NCBI GenBank assembly: GCA_052180195.1
Contig: CP197469.1
Origin: Gottfriedia sp002574545
Lineage (GTDB): Bacteria > Bacillota > Bacilli > Bacillales > Bacillaceae_G
Length of the DNA stretch: 64,000 bases
Reading direction: 5' to 3' (one strand)
In this document: positions 16,908 through 25,333 of the stretch, piece after piece
Numbering within the stretch: position 1 is the stretch's first letter
How the letters are laid out: each line of letters opens with the position of its first letter
Notes under the pieces: model-generated
Seen by the model: the letters and a program-made list of their open reading frames with translations, nothing else
Told to the model about the DNA's origin: nothing
The model's database searches: none
Program-made: the position numbers and the translations under genes

Positions 16908-16923
16908 TTGATAACGTTTACAT
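16908..16923. promoter_or_regulatory. cre/LacI-family operator upstream of the MalR-like gene
   Basis: TTGATAACGTTTACAT differs from WTGnAARCGnWWWCAW at one position and lies 26 bases before the regulator's start codon. It is well placed for autorepression or CcpA control. Confidence 0.55.
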
Positions 16924-16948
16924 TCATTCGTAAATAAGGGGAATTAAA

Positions 16949-17992
16949 ATGACGATTACAATTAAGGATGTTGCGAAGAAAGCGAATGTAGCACCTTCAA
17001 CGGTGTCTCGAGTTATCTCAAACAACCCAAGAATTAGTGAAAAAACAAAAAGAAAAGTTAGAAAAGTAATGGATGAACTAAATTATCATCCAAATTTAAA
17101 TGCTAGGTCATTGGCTAATCGATCTACGAAATCAATTGGATTAGTATTGCCACCAGCTTTAGATACTTCATTTCATAATCCTTTTTTTGCTGAAGTAATA
17201 AGAGGTGTGACAGCTTATTCAAATCAAAAAGATTACTCTCTTTATTTTATTACAGGAAACAACGAAGATGAAGTTGAGCAAACTGTGATTAAAACGATAA
17301 GGGGTAGAAGAGTCGATGGAATTATTCTACTTTACTCTAAGGAAAATGATAAAATTATTGATTATTTGAACGAAAATAATTTTCCTTTTGTATTAGTTGG
17401 GAAGCCTTATCATTCAATTGATGATATAACATATATTGATAACGATAATTATGCAGCTGCTAGGGATGTAACGAATTATTTAATTGATCATGGTCATCGA
17501 CAAATTGCGTTTGTAGGCGGAGACAGTAGTCTTCTAGTAACCCAAAACCGGTTACGTGGCTTCCAAGATTCAATGCAATTAAACGGATTTACTGTAAATG
17601 AAGAAGAAATAATATTTACATCATTTACAAGAGATGGTGGAAGGAAAGCGGTAAATCAATTACTCGAACTAAAAGAGCTTCCCACTGCAATTGTCGTAAC
17701 AGATGATGTAGTAGCATTAGGAATTATCAGTGTATTAAGTGAACATAATATTTCAGTACCGAATGATCTTTCAATTATTAGCTTTAATAATGCTATTTTT
17801 GCAGAATTAGCAAATCCACCACTAACATCTGTAGATATTAATATATATCAACTAGGCAATGAAGCGGCGAAAAATATAATATCTAAAATTGAAGAACCAG
17901 ATGATACTGAAAAAAGTATAATCGTTCCATATAAAATAGTAGTACGTGGTACATGTGTTAAAAACGAGAGATTAACGTTAGTTAGTAGCTAA
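16949..17992 (+). CDS. malR: LacI-family transcriptional repressor, MalR-like
   Basis: A 347-residue LacI/GalR regulator. The N-terminal helix-turn-helix reads ITIKDVAKKANVAPSTVSRV (about 3-22), followed by the hinge helix (NARSLANRSTKSIG). A periplasmic-binding-protein-like sugar domain runs from about residue 60, with FHNPFFAEVIRG and the conserved VTDDVVALG. Regulators with this N-terminus control maltose/maltodextrin genes in Firmicutes, and two GH13-family genes lie next door. The ligand is therefore probably a maltodextrin, which is inference. AGGGGAA precedes the ATG, and a cre-like box in front suggests autoregulation. Confidence 0.88.
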   Translation: MTITIKDVAKKANVAPSTVSRVISNNPRISEKTKRKVRKVMDELNYHPNLNARSLANRSTKSIGLVLPPALDTSFHNPFFAEVIRGVTAYSNQKDYSLYFITGNNEDEVEQTVIKTIRGRRVDGIILLYSKENDKIIDYLNENNFPFVLVGKPYHSIDDITYIDNDNYAAARDVTNYLIDHGHRQIAFVGGDSSLLVTQNRLRGFQDSMQLNGFTVNEEEIIFTSFTRDGGRKAVNQLLELKELPTAIVVTDDVVALGIISVLSEHNISVPNDLSIISFNNAIFAELANPPLTSVDINIYQLGNEAAKNIISKIEEPDDTEKSIIVPYKIVVRGTCVKNERLTLVSS

Positions 17993-18010
17993 ATGGAATT
18001 TATTTAAGTT

Positions 18011-18043
18011 AAAAAAGAGGATGACTAGTATCATCCTCTTTTA
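18011..18043. terminator. Bidirectional terminator between malR and yajQ
   Basis: AAAGAGGATGA / TCATCCTCTTT stem with a short loop and A/T runs on both flanks, between convergent genes. Confidence 0.87.
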
Positions 18044-18052
18044 ATTATGTAT

Positions 18053-18544
18053 TTATCGGTAATTCATAAATTGAACATCAATTGATAAATCTGCACCTTT
18101 AACAGCAGCGATAATTGCTTGTAAATCATCTCTACTTTTTGCAGTTACCCGGATTTGATCGTCTTGAATTTGTGATTTAACTTTTAAACCACTATTTTTA
18201 ATAATTGTATTGATTTTTTTTGCATTTTCTTTATCGATTCCTTGAACTAACTTAGCTCTTTGTCTTACAGTACCACCTGAAGCACCTTCAACTTTAGAGT
18301 AGTCTAAGTTTTTAATAGGAACATTGCGTTTAATTAGTTTACTAATTAATACGTCTTTTAATTGCTCTAACTTATAATCGTCATCAGAAACTAAAACAAG
18401 TTCTTCTTTTTCTAAAGAAATTGAGCTTTTGCTTCCTTTAAAGTCATAGCGAGTTGCAATTTCCTTTGTAGCAAGTTGAATCGCATTAGAGACTTCTGGT
18501 AAGTCTACTTTTGATACAATATCAAATGAACTTTCTTTTGACAT
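18053..18544 (-). CDS. yajQ: YajQ-family nucleotide-binding protein (YitK)
   Basis: A 163-residue UPF0234/YajQ protein (B. subtilis YitK). The family signature is complete: MSKESSFDIVSKVD, NAIQLATKEIATRYDFKGSK, and the C-terminal RVTAKSRDDLQAIIAAVKG. YajQ proteins bind nucleotides, c-di-GMP in some bacteria, and have been linked to translation and transcription. The role in Bacilli is unclear. TTGGAGGG precedes the ATG. It is divergent from cvfB exactly as yitK-yitL in B. subtilis. Confidence 0.94.
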   Translation of the reverse strand: MSKESSFDIVSKVDLPEVSNAIQLATKEIATRYDFKGSKSSISLEKEELVLVSDDDYKLEQLKDVLISKLIKRNVPIKNLDYSKVEGASGGTVRQRAKLVQGIDKENAKKINTIIKNSGLKVKSQIQDDQIRVTAKSRDDLQAIIAAVKGADLSIDVQFMNYR

Positions 18545-18668
18545 AGATAGAATCCCTCCAATTCGTTAATACTTGTATTATAGTGTATGATAGACGAAGT
18601 AACAAACTTTCAGGTGAGCATGATATAATAATTTTTAATTTGAAAGTTAAGAGAGGATGTAACAAAGA

Positions 18669-19544
18669 ATGAGTTTACAAGCAGGAGAGATTGTAACTTT
18701 AGTTTGCAGTCGAATAACGGATATTGGATATATGCTTGTCCAAGATCAAGAAGAAGTATTTTTACATAAAAATGAGGCATCTGGTGAAGTTGAAATAGAT
18801 CAAGAAGTAACGGTATTTTTATATCATGATTCGAAAGGTAGACTATCTGCAACGATGGAAATGCCTTTTATTACAACAGAGGGTTATGGATTTGCAAAAG
18901 TAGTCGATAAACTTGATGGTGTTGGTGTGTTTGTAAACATCGGTATTTCAAAAGATATTCTTTTAGAAAAAGGTGACCTTCCGCCTCTTCAAGAAGTATG
19001 GCCTAATGTAGGCGATGAGATTTTTTGTACGTTAAAGCAAACAAACAAAGGTAGACTATTAATTAAAATTGCTACTGAACCTGTCATGAGAGAGTACTCT
19101 GTACCGGCTGAACCTAGTATGCTTAATAAAAATGTTACAGGAATCATTTATCGTACTTTAAGAGTGGGGTCATATATTTTAACTGATGAACGATTCATAG
19201 GTTTTATCCATGAATCACAGAGAAAAACTGAACCTCGAATTGGTGAGAGGGTAAGTGGTCGTATTATTGATGTTAAAGAAGATGGAAGTATTAACGTGTC
19301 ACTTTTACCAAGAGTACATGAAGGACTAGATCAAGAAGCAAATGAAATTTATGAATATATGATGAGTCGTGGTGGGGCAATGCCATACTGGGATAAGAGT
19401 GACGCAGAGGATATTAAAGTAAGATTTAAAATTAGCAAAGCTTCATTTAAACGAGCAATGGGTAGATTATTAAAAGAAAATAAAATCTATCAAGAAGACG
19501 GTTGGACGTACGCAAAAGAACTGTTTGAGAAGAAAGAGCAATAA
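18669..19544 (+). CDS. cvfB: CvfB/YitL, S1-domain RNA-binding protein
   Basis: 291 residues, matching CvfB (YitL). Three S1-like beta-barrel domains fill the first 215 or so residues. The clearest are GFAKVVDKLDGVGVFVNIG (about 75) and VSGRIIDVKEDGSINVSL (about 196). A C-terminal winged helix (about 225-285) contains KISKASFKRAMGRLL. CvfB binds RNA and affects virulence gene and stress expression in Staphylococcus. The ribosome binding site GAGAGG lies 12 bases from the ATG, rather far. No better start is available. Confidence 0.92.
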   Translation: MSLQAGEIVTLVCSRITDIGYMLVQDQEEVFLHKNEASGEVEIDQEVTVFLYHDSKGRLSATMEMPFITTEGYGFAKVVDKLDGVGVFVNIGISKDILLEKGDLPPLQEVWPNVGDEIFCTLKQTNKGRLLIKIATEPVMREYSVPAEPSMLNKNVTGIIYRTLRVGSYILTDERFIGFIHESQRKTEPRIGERVSGRIIDVKEDGSINVSLLPRVHEGLDQEANEIYEYMMSRGGAMPYWDKSDAEDIKVRFKISKASFKRAMGRLLKENKIYQEDGWTYAKELFEKKEQ

Positions 19545-19554
19545 TTAGAGTTTG

Positions 19555-19587
19555 AAACCATTTCACTAAAATGAAATGGTTTTTTGC
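19555..19587 (+). terminator. Terminator of cvfB
   Basis: AAACCATTTCA / TGAAATGGTTT stem, loop CTAAAA, then TTTTTT. Confidence 0.88.
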
Positions 19588-19644
19588 TATTTTTTTACAG
19601 GTTTACTGGCATACTAAACATATGAATGTTTAGGAGGCTTGTAG

Positions 19645-20496
19645 GTGAATGACAAAAAAGAATTGTTCATAAAAGTTCTTGTAGTAATATTTGGTGCATT
19701 TTTGAACGCATTTGCAATGAATTGTTTTTTAATTCCTGTCAGTGTTTATTCAACTGGTTTTTCTGGTTTAGCTCAATTACTTACTAATTTATTAAATGAT
19801 TTTACACCTTTTTCGGCATCTACTGGTATTTTACTTGCGATATTAAATATCCCTGTCATCATTTTAGCGTGGAAAAAAATTGGCCCATCCTTTACGTATT
19901 TTACGATTTTAAGTGTTGGAATCACGACGTTATTTTTAGAAGTAATTCCAGTAACGCCTCTGTTCTCAAAAGATATTTTATTAAACGCAGTGTTCGGTGG
20001 GCTAATAGTAGCAGTTGGGATTGGTTATACATTAAAGTTTGGTGCTTCAACTGGCGGGTTAGATATAGTTGCTTTAGTATTATCACGTTCGAAAGGAAAA
20101 CCAGTAGGTACATACTTTTTCCTGTTTAATGCGTTAATTATATTAACAGCAGGCTATATATATGGAATGGAAAAGGCACTTTATACATTAATTAACCTAT
20201 ATGTAACGTCAAGATTCATTGATGCAATTCATACTAGTCATATTAAAGTAACTGCCTTTATTGTAACGACAAAAGGTGATGAATTGCGTAAAGAAATCCA
20301 TTCGAAGCTAGTGCGAGGAATTACTGCCATCAATGCAAAAGGTGCTTTTACGAATCAAGATAAACAAATTTTAATGATGGTGTTATCTCGTTATGAACTT
20401 TACCATCTATCGAAAGTCATAAAATCAGTAGATGAAAAGGCTTTTACAAATATTGTTCAAACGATTGATGTGTTTGGAGAATTTAGGAAGTTTTAA
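19645..20496 (+). CDS. yitT: YitT-family membrane protein, copy 1
   Basis: 283 residues starting at a GTG seven bases after AGGAGG. Five to six membrane helices (DUF161 half, about 10-180) contain AFAMNCFLIPVSVYSTGFSG and GASTGGLDIVALVLS. A cytosolic DUF2179 domain follows (about 215-280, with VRGITAINAKGAFT). Function of YitT proteins is unknown, and the soluble domain resembles ligand-binding modules. A second, very similar copy lies 500 bases downstream, so this is a tandem duplication. Each copy has its own ribosome binding site and terminator. Confidence 0.92.
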   Translation: MNDKKELFIKVLVVIFGAFLNAFAMNCFLIPVSVYSTGFSGLAQLLTNLLNDFTPFSASTGILLAILNIPVIILAWKKIGPSFTYFTILSVGITTLFLEVIPVTPLFSKDILLNAVFGGLIVAVGIGYTLKFGASTGGLDIVALVLSRSKGKPVGTYFFLFNALIILTAGYIYGMEKALYTLINLYVTSRFIDAIHTSHIKVTAFIVTTKGDELRKEIHSKLVRGITAINAKGAFTNQDKQILMMVLSRYELYHLSKVIKSVDEKAFTNIVQTIDVFGEFRKF

Positions 20497-20523
20497 GAGT
20501 AGAATCTAGAAAGTGAAAATTAA

Positions 20524-20580
20524 AAAAACTGTTCAACTTTTACCAGCATTAATGGTGAAGTTGAACAGTTTTATTTTTTT
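20524..20580 (+). terminator. Long-stem terminator after yitT copy 1
   Basis: A 21-base arm beginning AAAACTGTTCAACTT pairs with AAGTTGAACAGTTTT around a GCATTAA loop and is followed by a T-rich tract. Confidence 0.85.
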
Positions 20581-20695
20581 GAATCTTATTAATAATAAGG
20601 CTTTTTCAAGTTTAGAAAGTTCTTATTGTCTTTCAGAAAGATTTAAATATACTTAAACTATTGGATGAAAATTTACATGTTTTTTAATCAAAATA

Positions 20696-20824
20696 TTAAA
20701 GATGATCGACACTTTTAGAAAAAGATTTTTTACCTGCTTGTGCATTTTTTCTTTCTTGTTCATTTTTCTTTTCTCTTATAGCGTTATTATCTTTTGCTTT
20801 TTTGTCATTATCACTTGTAGGCAT
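20696..20824 (-). CDS. Small DUF3941-type protein
   Basis: A 42-residue minus-strand ORF reading MPTSDNDKKAKDNNAIREKK and ending GKKSFSKSVDHL. AAAGGAGC stands eight bases before the ATG, so it is very likely translated. The charged, hydrophilic sequence with TSDNDKK...DNNA and a KSVDHL end is what I remember of the Bacillus DUF3941 family, whose function is unknown. It is antisense in the gap between the two yitT copies. A hydrophobic frame on the opposite strand (20702-20914) is its shadow. Confidence 0.78.
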   Translation of the reverse strand: MPTSDNDKKAKDNNAIREKKNEQERKNAQAGKKSFSKSVDHL

Positions 20825-20994
20825 GTTTTAAGCTCCTTTATAAGAAATGATAATGTTAGGTTTGCCTTTATCACTTTAATTATGTATGAGTTCGTTTTAT
20901 TTGGCTTTTGTTAAACAAGTATGAATTTTTTACAGTGGCAATTTTTTAAATAGAGAGAAGTTTTATTTTTTGTTTTTTTGAGGAGGAAGCAGAG

Positions 20995-21849
20995 TTGGTG
21001 GAAAGAAATAAAGAGCTTTTATTTAAGCTGATTGTAGTAATGATTGGTGGTTTCTTAAATGCGTTTGCAATGAATTGTTTTTTAATCCCTGCTAATGTTT
21101 ATTCAAGTGGTTTTGCAGGTCTAGCGCAGTTGCTTTCAAATATTATTACTGACTACACTCCGTTTACAGCAACGACGGGGATTCTTTTAGCGTTATTAAA
21201 TATTCCTGTTATCGTCTTAGCATGGAAAAAAGTTGGACGTTCCTTTACGTATTTTAGTTTCTTTAGTGTAGGGATTATGACATTATTTTTGGAAATCTTA
21301 CCTGTTAAACCGATTTTTTCTGATGATATTCTTCTTAATGCAGTTTTTGGTGGCTTAATTGCTGCGATTGGAATTGGAATGACATTAAAATTTGGCGGAT
21401 CTACAGGTGGGTTAGATATTATCGCCTTAGTTCTTTCAAAATCAAAAGGGAAACCAGTTGGAACCTATTTCTTTTTGTTTAATGCAATTATTATCATTAC
21501 AGCTGGCCAGTTATATGGTATGGAAAAAGCTCTTTATACTTTAATCAATTTATATGTTACTACTCGTGTGATTGATAGTGTTCATACAAGTCATGTTAAG
21601 CTAACAGCAATGATTATCACAACAAAGGGTGAAGAACTTAGAAAAGAAATTCATGCGAAACTTGTACGAGGAATTACGCAAATGAATGCTACTGGAGCAT
21701 TTACTAAGCAAGATAAAGATATCCTAATGATTGTATTATCACGTTATGAATTATATGATTTGGAAAGAATTATAAAAAGGGTAGATCCAAAAGCCTTTAC
21801 GAATGTAGTGCAAACCGTTGATGTGTTAGGGGAATTTAGAAAGATTTAA
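20995..21849 (+). CDS. YitT-family membrane protein, copy 2
   Basis: A 284-residue paralogue of the upstream yitT, sharing most residues (for example MNCFLIPANVYSSGFAGLAQ versus MNCFLIPVSVYSTGFSGLAQ) and the same helices plus C-terminal DUF2179 domain. The start is a TTG at 20995, eight bases after AGGAGG. An immediately following GTG is also possible and aligns with the GTG start of copy 1. The duplication is fairly old: third positions differ widely while the protein is conserved, so both copies appear to be under selection. Confidence 0.92.
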   Translation: MVERNKELLFKLIVVMIGGFLNAFAMNCFLIPANVYSSGFAGLAQLLSNIITDYTPFTATTGILLALLNIPVIVLAWKKVGRSFTYFSFFSVGIMTLFLEILPVKPIFSDDILLNAVFGGLIAAIGIGMTLKFGGSTGGLDIIALVLSKSKGKPVGTYFFLFNAIIIITAGQLYGMEKALYTLINLYVTTRVIDSVHTSHVKLTAMIITTKGEELRKEIHAKLVRGITQMNATGAFTKQDKDILMIVLSRYELYDLERIIKRVDPKAFTNVVQTVDVLGEFRKI

Positions 21850-21857
21850 ATAGATCA

Positions 21858-21892
21858 AGACTAGCAAAAAGTTTTATTTGCTAGTCTTTTTT
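21858..21892 (+). terminator. Terminator after yitT copy 2
   Basis: AAGACTAGCAAA / TTTGCTAGTCTT stem followed by TTTT. Confidence 0.87.
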
Positions 21893-21946
21893 GTTGTCAG
21901 CTTTTTGGTATAATTTAGGAAGGAAATGAAAAAGGAGGGGATTGTT

Positions 21947-22450
21947 TTGAAAAAGAGAACGATTCTACTATTAGTTTGTTCATTGCTTCTTTCTGGTTGT
22001 GGTTCAAAAAGTGAAAATGAAATAAAACCAACACCAAATACAAAAGAAACGATAGGTCAAATTAATGAGTTTGACGTTGAAAAGCTTTCAACAACACTTG
22101 AAATTACAAAAGCTAACGGGCTTGTAAAGATGAAATATTCATTACGTAATGATAATAAAATCCCTGCAAATTTTATATTCCCTTCATCACAAACGGTTGA
22201 TTTTACAATTAAAGATGAGAGTGGACAAGTAGTTTATCAATCATCTCGAGAAATGGTTTATGCACAGGTCATTACAAATGTTGCAGTTCCTGGTGGTAAA
22301 ACACAAATTTGGGAAGAGCAAGTTAATTTTTTAAATAAAAAACTTCCACATGGAAATTACGAAATAACTGCAAATATCGTTGCATCAAAGGTTAATGAGA
22401 AGGATCTTAATGGGGAAATAAAACCAGTTATTCAAACAGTTGCTTACTAG
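21947..22450 (+). CDS. BsuPI-domain lipoprotein
   Basis: 167 residues from a TTG nine bases after AAAGGAGGGG. An upstream ATG at 21926 would place the ribosome binding site inside the gene. The N-terminus KKRTILLLVCSLLLSGCGSK is a lipoprotein signal with lipobox LSGC, so the protein is anchored to the outer face of the membrane. Residues 45-165 form an immunoglobulin-like BsuPI domain (LEITKANGLVKMKYSLRND), named after the B. subtilis intracellular proteinase inhibitor. Unlike that protein this one is exported, so inhibition of intracellular protease is unlikely. Confidence 0.85.
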   Translation: MKKRTILLLVCSLLLSGCGSKSENEIKPTPNTKETIGQINEFDVEKLSTTLEITKANGLVKMKYSLRNDNKIPANFIFPSSQTVDFTIKDESGQVVYQSSREMVYAQVITNVAVPGGKTQIWEEQVNFLNKKLPHGNYEITANIVASKVNEKDLNGEIKPVIQTVAY

Positions 22451-22454
22451 TAAA

Positions 22455-22493
22455 TAAAAACAACCAAAGGTTTATTCCAATGGTTGTTTTTTT
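22455..22493. terminator. Terminator after the BsuPI gene
   Basis: AAAACAACCA / TGGTTGTTTT stem followed by a T run, between convergent genes. Confidence 0.85.
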
Positions 22494-22510
22494 GTTTTTA
22501 ATGCTTTAAA

Positions 22511-22654
22511 TTAAGCATTAAAGCTTTGGCTATGATTAGCTTTTCGCTCTTCTGCTTCAGCTAATGTAAAGTGATAAGGGAATTTTTCAGAGTACTTTGT
22601 AACAGAATCAGAACTTTGTTGAATAAAGCGCTTAGACTTATTACTTTTGCCCAT
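22511..22654 (-). CDS. Small hypothetical protein, 47 residues
   Basis: Minus-strand ORF reading MGKSNKSKRFIQQSSDSVTK and ending SQSFNA, preceded by a strong AGGAGGG eight bases before the ATG. The basic, Ser/Gln-rich start followed by an acidic helix (TLAEAEERKANH) recalls the composition of minor small acid-soluble spore proteins. I do not recognise a named family. The ribosome binding site and clean frame make it a likely real gene. Its length kept it below usual ORF thresholds. Confidence 0.68.
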   Translation of the reverse strand: MGKSNKSKRFIQQSSDSVTKYSEKFPYHFTLAEAEERKANHSQSFNA

Positions 22655-22836
22655 CGTGATTCCCTCCTAAATAGGAAAGCTTTTGTTTTGACTTCTTAAG
22701 AATTTCCAATAGTAATTGATCAAAATCAAAAAGTGGATAATCCATTTGGTGAAGTCCTTTATAGAATGCACCAATAGCAAATTGTTATAAGTGGTTATTA
22801 TTAGGTATCTTTGAAATTAATGACAAAGCCAAATTA

Positions 22837-23649
22837 TCATTTTAAGTTAAAAAAATCTTCAAGGAAAATCGCGATTCCATCTTCTTGATTAGATAATGTT
22901 GTATGATTTGCAATATTCTTTAATTGATGGATTGCATTCCCCATTGCAACACCTTGACCCGCATATTCAATCATTTCTAAATCATTATCCTCATCCCCAA
23001 AAGCAATAATGTTTTTTCGGGGTATATTATAGTAAGATGCTACTTTTTGTAGACCTATTGCCTTATTCATACCTGCTTTAACAATTTCGATGATATGATG
23101 AGGTGCTGCCCAGCGACGGTGATCAATGACTTCTGCGTGGACATTAGATAGGTGCTCACGAATACTTGTCACATGAGACTCTTCACTATCGATTAGAAGA
23201 CACGTTGGAGCTTGCGTAAGATTTATAACTAAATCTCCATGGATTATATCTTCTTTTAAATAGTGAAAAAGTGGGAGAATCTCCTCTTCGTGTTTATCGG
23301 CGTAAACATCATCCATTACTTCAGCGTACATATTTTTTAATTCATACTCTCTACAAGAACTAATTACCTCTTTTGCCACTTCTAAAGGTAAAGATTCGTG
23401 ATAAACTCCCCACGAATCATCAAGAGGGTGATGAACATAAGCACCATTAAAGTTTACAATTGGAGTTGTGAGCTTTAATTGGTCATAATACATTTTACTA
23501 GCTCTAAAAGGTCTACCGGTTGAAATGCATACTTCGTGACCCTGATTTTTTAACTGTTGGATCACTTTTAAAGTACGTTCAGATATCGTTTTTTCATCCG
23601 TTAATAAGGTGCCGTCTAAATCTAGTGCAATTAAGTGTTTTGTTTTCAT
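22837..23649 (-). CDS. yitU: YitU, Cof-type HAD phosphatase
   Basis: A haloacid-dehalogenase-superfamily phosphatase of about 270 residues with a type IIB cap. It has motif I LDLDGTLL (nucleophile Asp), motif II ISTGRP, the Lys motif in IEIVKAGMNKAIG, and motif IV FGDEDNDLEMI. Such enzymes dephosphorylate small metabolites, and B. subtilis YitU has been linked to FMN precursor dephosphorylation. I chose the ATG at 23649 after AAAGGTG. In-frame ATG and GTG codons lie 6 and 9 bases upstream, almost on that site. Confidence 0.9.
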   Translation of the reverse strand: MKTKHLIALDLDGTLLTDEKTISERTLKVIQQLKNQGHEVCISTGRPFRASKMYYDQLKLTTPIVNFNGAYVHHPLDDSWGVYHESLPLEVAKEVISSCREYELKNMYAEVMDDVYADKHEEEILPLFHYLKEDIIHGDLVINLTQAPTCLLIDSEESHVTSIREHLSNVHAEVIDHRRWAAPHHIIEIVKAGMNKAIGLQKVASYYNIPRKNIIAFGDEDNDLEMIEYAGQGVAMGNAIHQLKNIANHTTLSNQEDGIAIFLEDFFNLK

Positions 23650-23801
23650 CTTCATCACCTTTTATTTTTTAATGTTAATCTTTTTAAGAAAAAATATTAT
23701 TGGATAATAAGCCAATAATTACTAATGATACCATCTTTTTAAGCGGAAAAACTTTATTTTTAGAGGAACAATAAGAACCTAAATAGAAGGAGGAATGAAT
23801 T

Positions 23802-23984
23802 ATGGGTCAAGCACATCAATTTCGACCAGGCGACAAAGCACCAAATAATGGAGTATACGTGGAAATCGGTGAAACAGGAAGTAATGTAAATCACCCAAAA
23901 CAAATTAAACTCCAAGCTGGAGAAGTTTTCCCAGACACACAAAACCATAACAGAAAGTGGACATATAAATCCAAATTTAAATAA
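23802..23984 (+). CDS. yjzC: YjzC family protein
   Basis: A 60-residue protein opening MGQAHQFRPGDKAPNNGVYV, the hallmark of the YjzC family, preceded by AAGGAGGAA. Small, basic, with no membrane segment. Function unknown. Its pairing with yjzD is the B. subtilis order. Confidence 0.9.
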   Translation: MGQAHQFRPGDKAPNNGVYVEIGETGSNVNHPKQIKLQAGEVFPDTQNHNRKWTYKSKFK

Positions 23985-24039
23985 TTGTATTAACTTAAGA
24001 AATGTAATAGAACATCTAATGAAAACTTAAAAAGAAATA

Positions 24040-24081
24040 AAAAAAGCGCTTTCGATTAGTTGATCGAGGGCGCTTTTTTTA
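24040..24081 (+). terminator. Terminator of yjzC
   Basis: AAAAAGCGC / GCGCTTTTT outer stem and CGAT/ATCG inner stem followed by a T run. Confidence 0.85.
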
Positions 24082-24222
24082 TACGATTACAATATACAAA
24101 ATACTGAAGGTATTTATCAAAATTTTTGTATTTTATAAATCAACTAAACCTATAAATTGAAGACATATGTATATACCTACTTGAACGTTTTTGGGTGCTA
24201 CAACATATGTTATATATAGATT

Positions 24223-24411
24223 TTAGTGGTGTTTTGCAACAGGTTCATTAGGGATTATTGCTTCGCTAAGAACTGAAATAGCTAATGATAATACTACAGC
24301 CATAACTGAAGCAGTTGTGAAATTATATTCTCCGCCAGTCATTGAACTTAAAACGTAAGCTCCCATTTGGCATAAAACAAAGCTCCAGAACAATGTCATA
24401 ATAAAACGCAC
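24223..24411 (-). CDS. yjzD: YjzD, DUF2929 membrane protein
   Basis: 62 residues from a GTG at 24411 that stands eight bases after AGGAG. This start also aligns with the B. subtilis YjzD N-terminus (VRFIMTLFWSFVLCQM here). Two membrane helices (about 4-24 and 35-52). Function unknown. Confidence 0.85.
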   Translation of the reverse strand: MRFIMTLFWSFVLCQMGAYVLSSMTGGEYNFTTASVMAVVLSLAISVLSEAIIPNEPVAKHH

Positions 24412-24575
24412 TTTAATCACTCCTATCTAGTTAGTTCTTATCATATTATATACCTAGAAATTTGATAATTGAAGTTATAATTAAAAAGTTTTAATTAAAA
24501 AAAGTAATTTAAGAATTTTTTTTAACCTATTTTATAATTCCCCAAAAATACTACATTAATAATAAGGTGATAAGA

Positions 24576-25301
24576 ATGCCTGTAACTGAGAGATTTTTTA
24601 AACAAGAGGATCAATATGCAGTTATTCATCTACCTATTAGACCGAATGGTTTCGGAGTACTCTATGTCGGTGGGAATACTCATTACGTAGATAATGCACA
24701 TAGTTGCTTATTGCAGCATTTTGATAAAAGAAAGTTATTATCAACTTTAACAGATGAAGGATACACAGTATTCACTTCAAATTTGTATGGAAAAAATTGG
24801 GGTTCTGATGACGCTGTCGAATTAGCAGAAAGTTTATATCATTCAGTCATGAGAAAAGAAATTTTGAATCCATCTATTCATATAATTGGGGAAGGTACTG
24901 GAGCACTTGTTGTTTGTAAATTACTTGGCCTCTTAAAGGAAAAAGTAAGGAGTATTTCATTATTAAATCCTTCGTTGAATTTAAAAAATGAATTAGATTT
25001 AGAAAGAGAAAATAAACTGTTTTATAAAAGAACAGTTCATGAAATTTTGAAGGCATATAAAGCTTCAGACATATATATGGTTATAGATAGAGAATGTTTT
25101 TTTTATGAAACAATCTCACCAATTAAAATTTACACGACAACAAGAAATCATTTTAAATGGAAAAGTGATATTAGACTTTTAGAAGAAGAACGACATAAAA
25201 ATAATTTGCCGATTTCTATTTTAATTTCATTAGAAGAGAAAAAATTTGATTGTGGAAAAAACTTAATAAAGTTTTTAAAAAAATATCAGGATGTTTTGTA
25301 G
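24576..25301 (+). CDS. yjaU: YjaU-like alpha/beta-hydrolase fold protein
   Basis: 241 residues from the ATG preceded by AAGGTGAT. The strand order and the phrase FGVLYVGGNTHYVDN suggest an alpha/beta-hydrolase fold. The nucleophile elbow, however, reads IGEGTGAL: Gly replaces the catalytic Ser of GxSxG. No clear acid-His pair follows, so enzyme activity is doubtful. It lies 32 bases upstream of the yjaV-like gene, as in B. subtilis, suggesting an operon. Assignment to yjaU rests on synteny. Confidence 0.7.
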   Translation: MPVTERFFKQEDQYAVIHLPIRPNGFGVLYVGGNTHYVDNAHSCLLQHFDKRKLLSTLTDEGYTVFTSNLYGKNWGSDDAVELAESLYHSVMRKEILNPSIHIIGEGTGALVVCKLLGLLKEKVRSISLLNPSLNLKNELDLERENKLFYKRTVHEILKAYKASDIYMVIDRECFFYETISPIKIYTTTRNHFKWKSDIRLLEEERHKNNLPISILISLEEKKFDCGKNLIKFLKKYQDVL

Positions 25302-25333
25302 TTATTATATTTTTTAAAAGAAGGAGGTTAATA

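Noticed and set aside
20702..20914. Plus-strand 70-codon hydrophobic ORF.
   Set aside because: It is antisense to the small DUF3941-type gene with a good ribosome binding site. Phe/Ile richness follows from complementing Lys/Glu/Asn codons. No ribosome binding site of its own.
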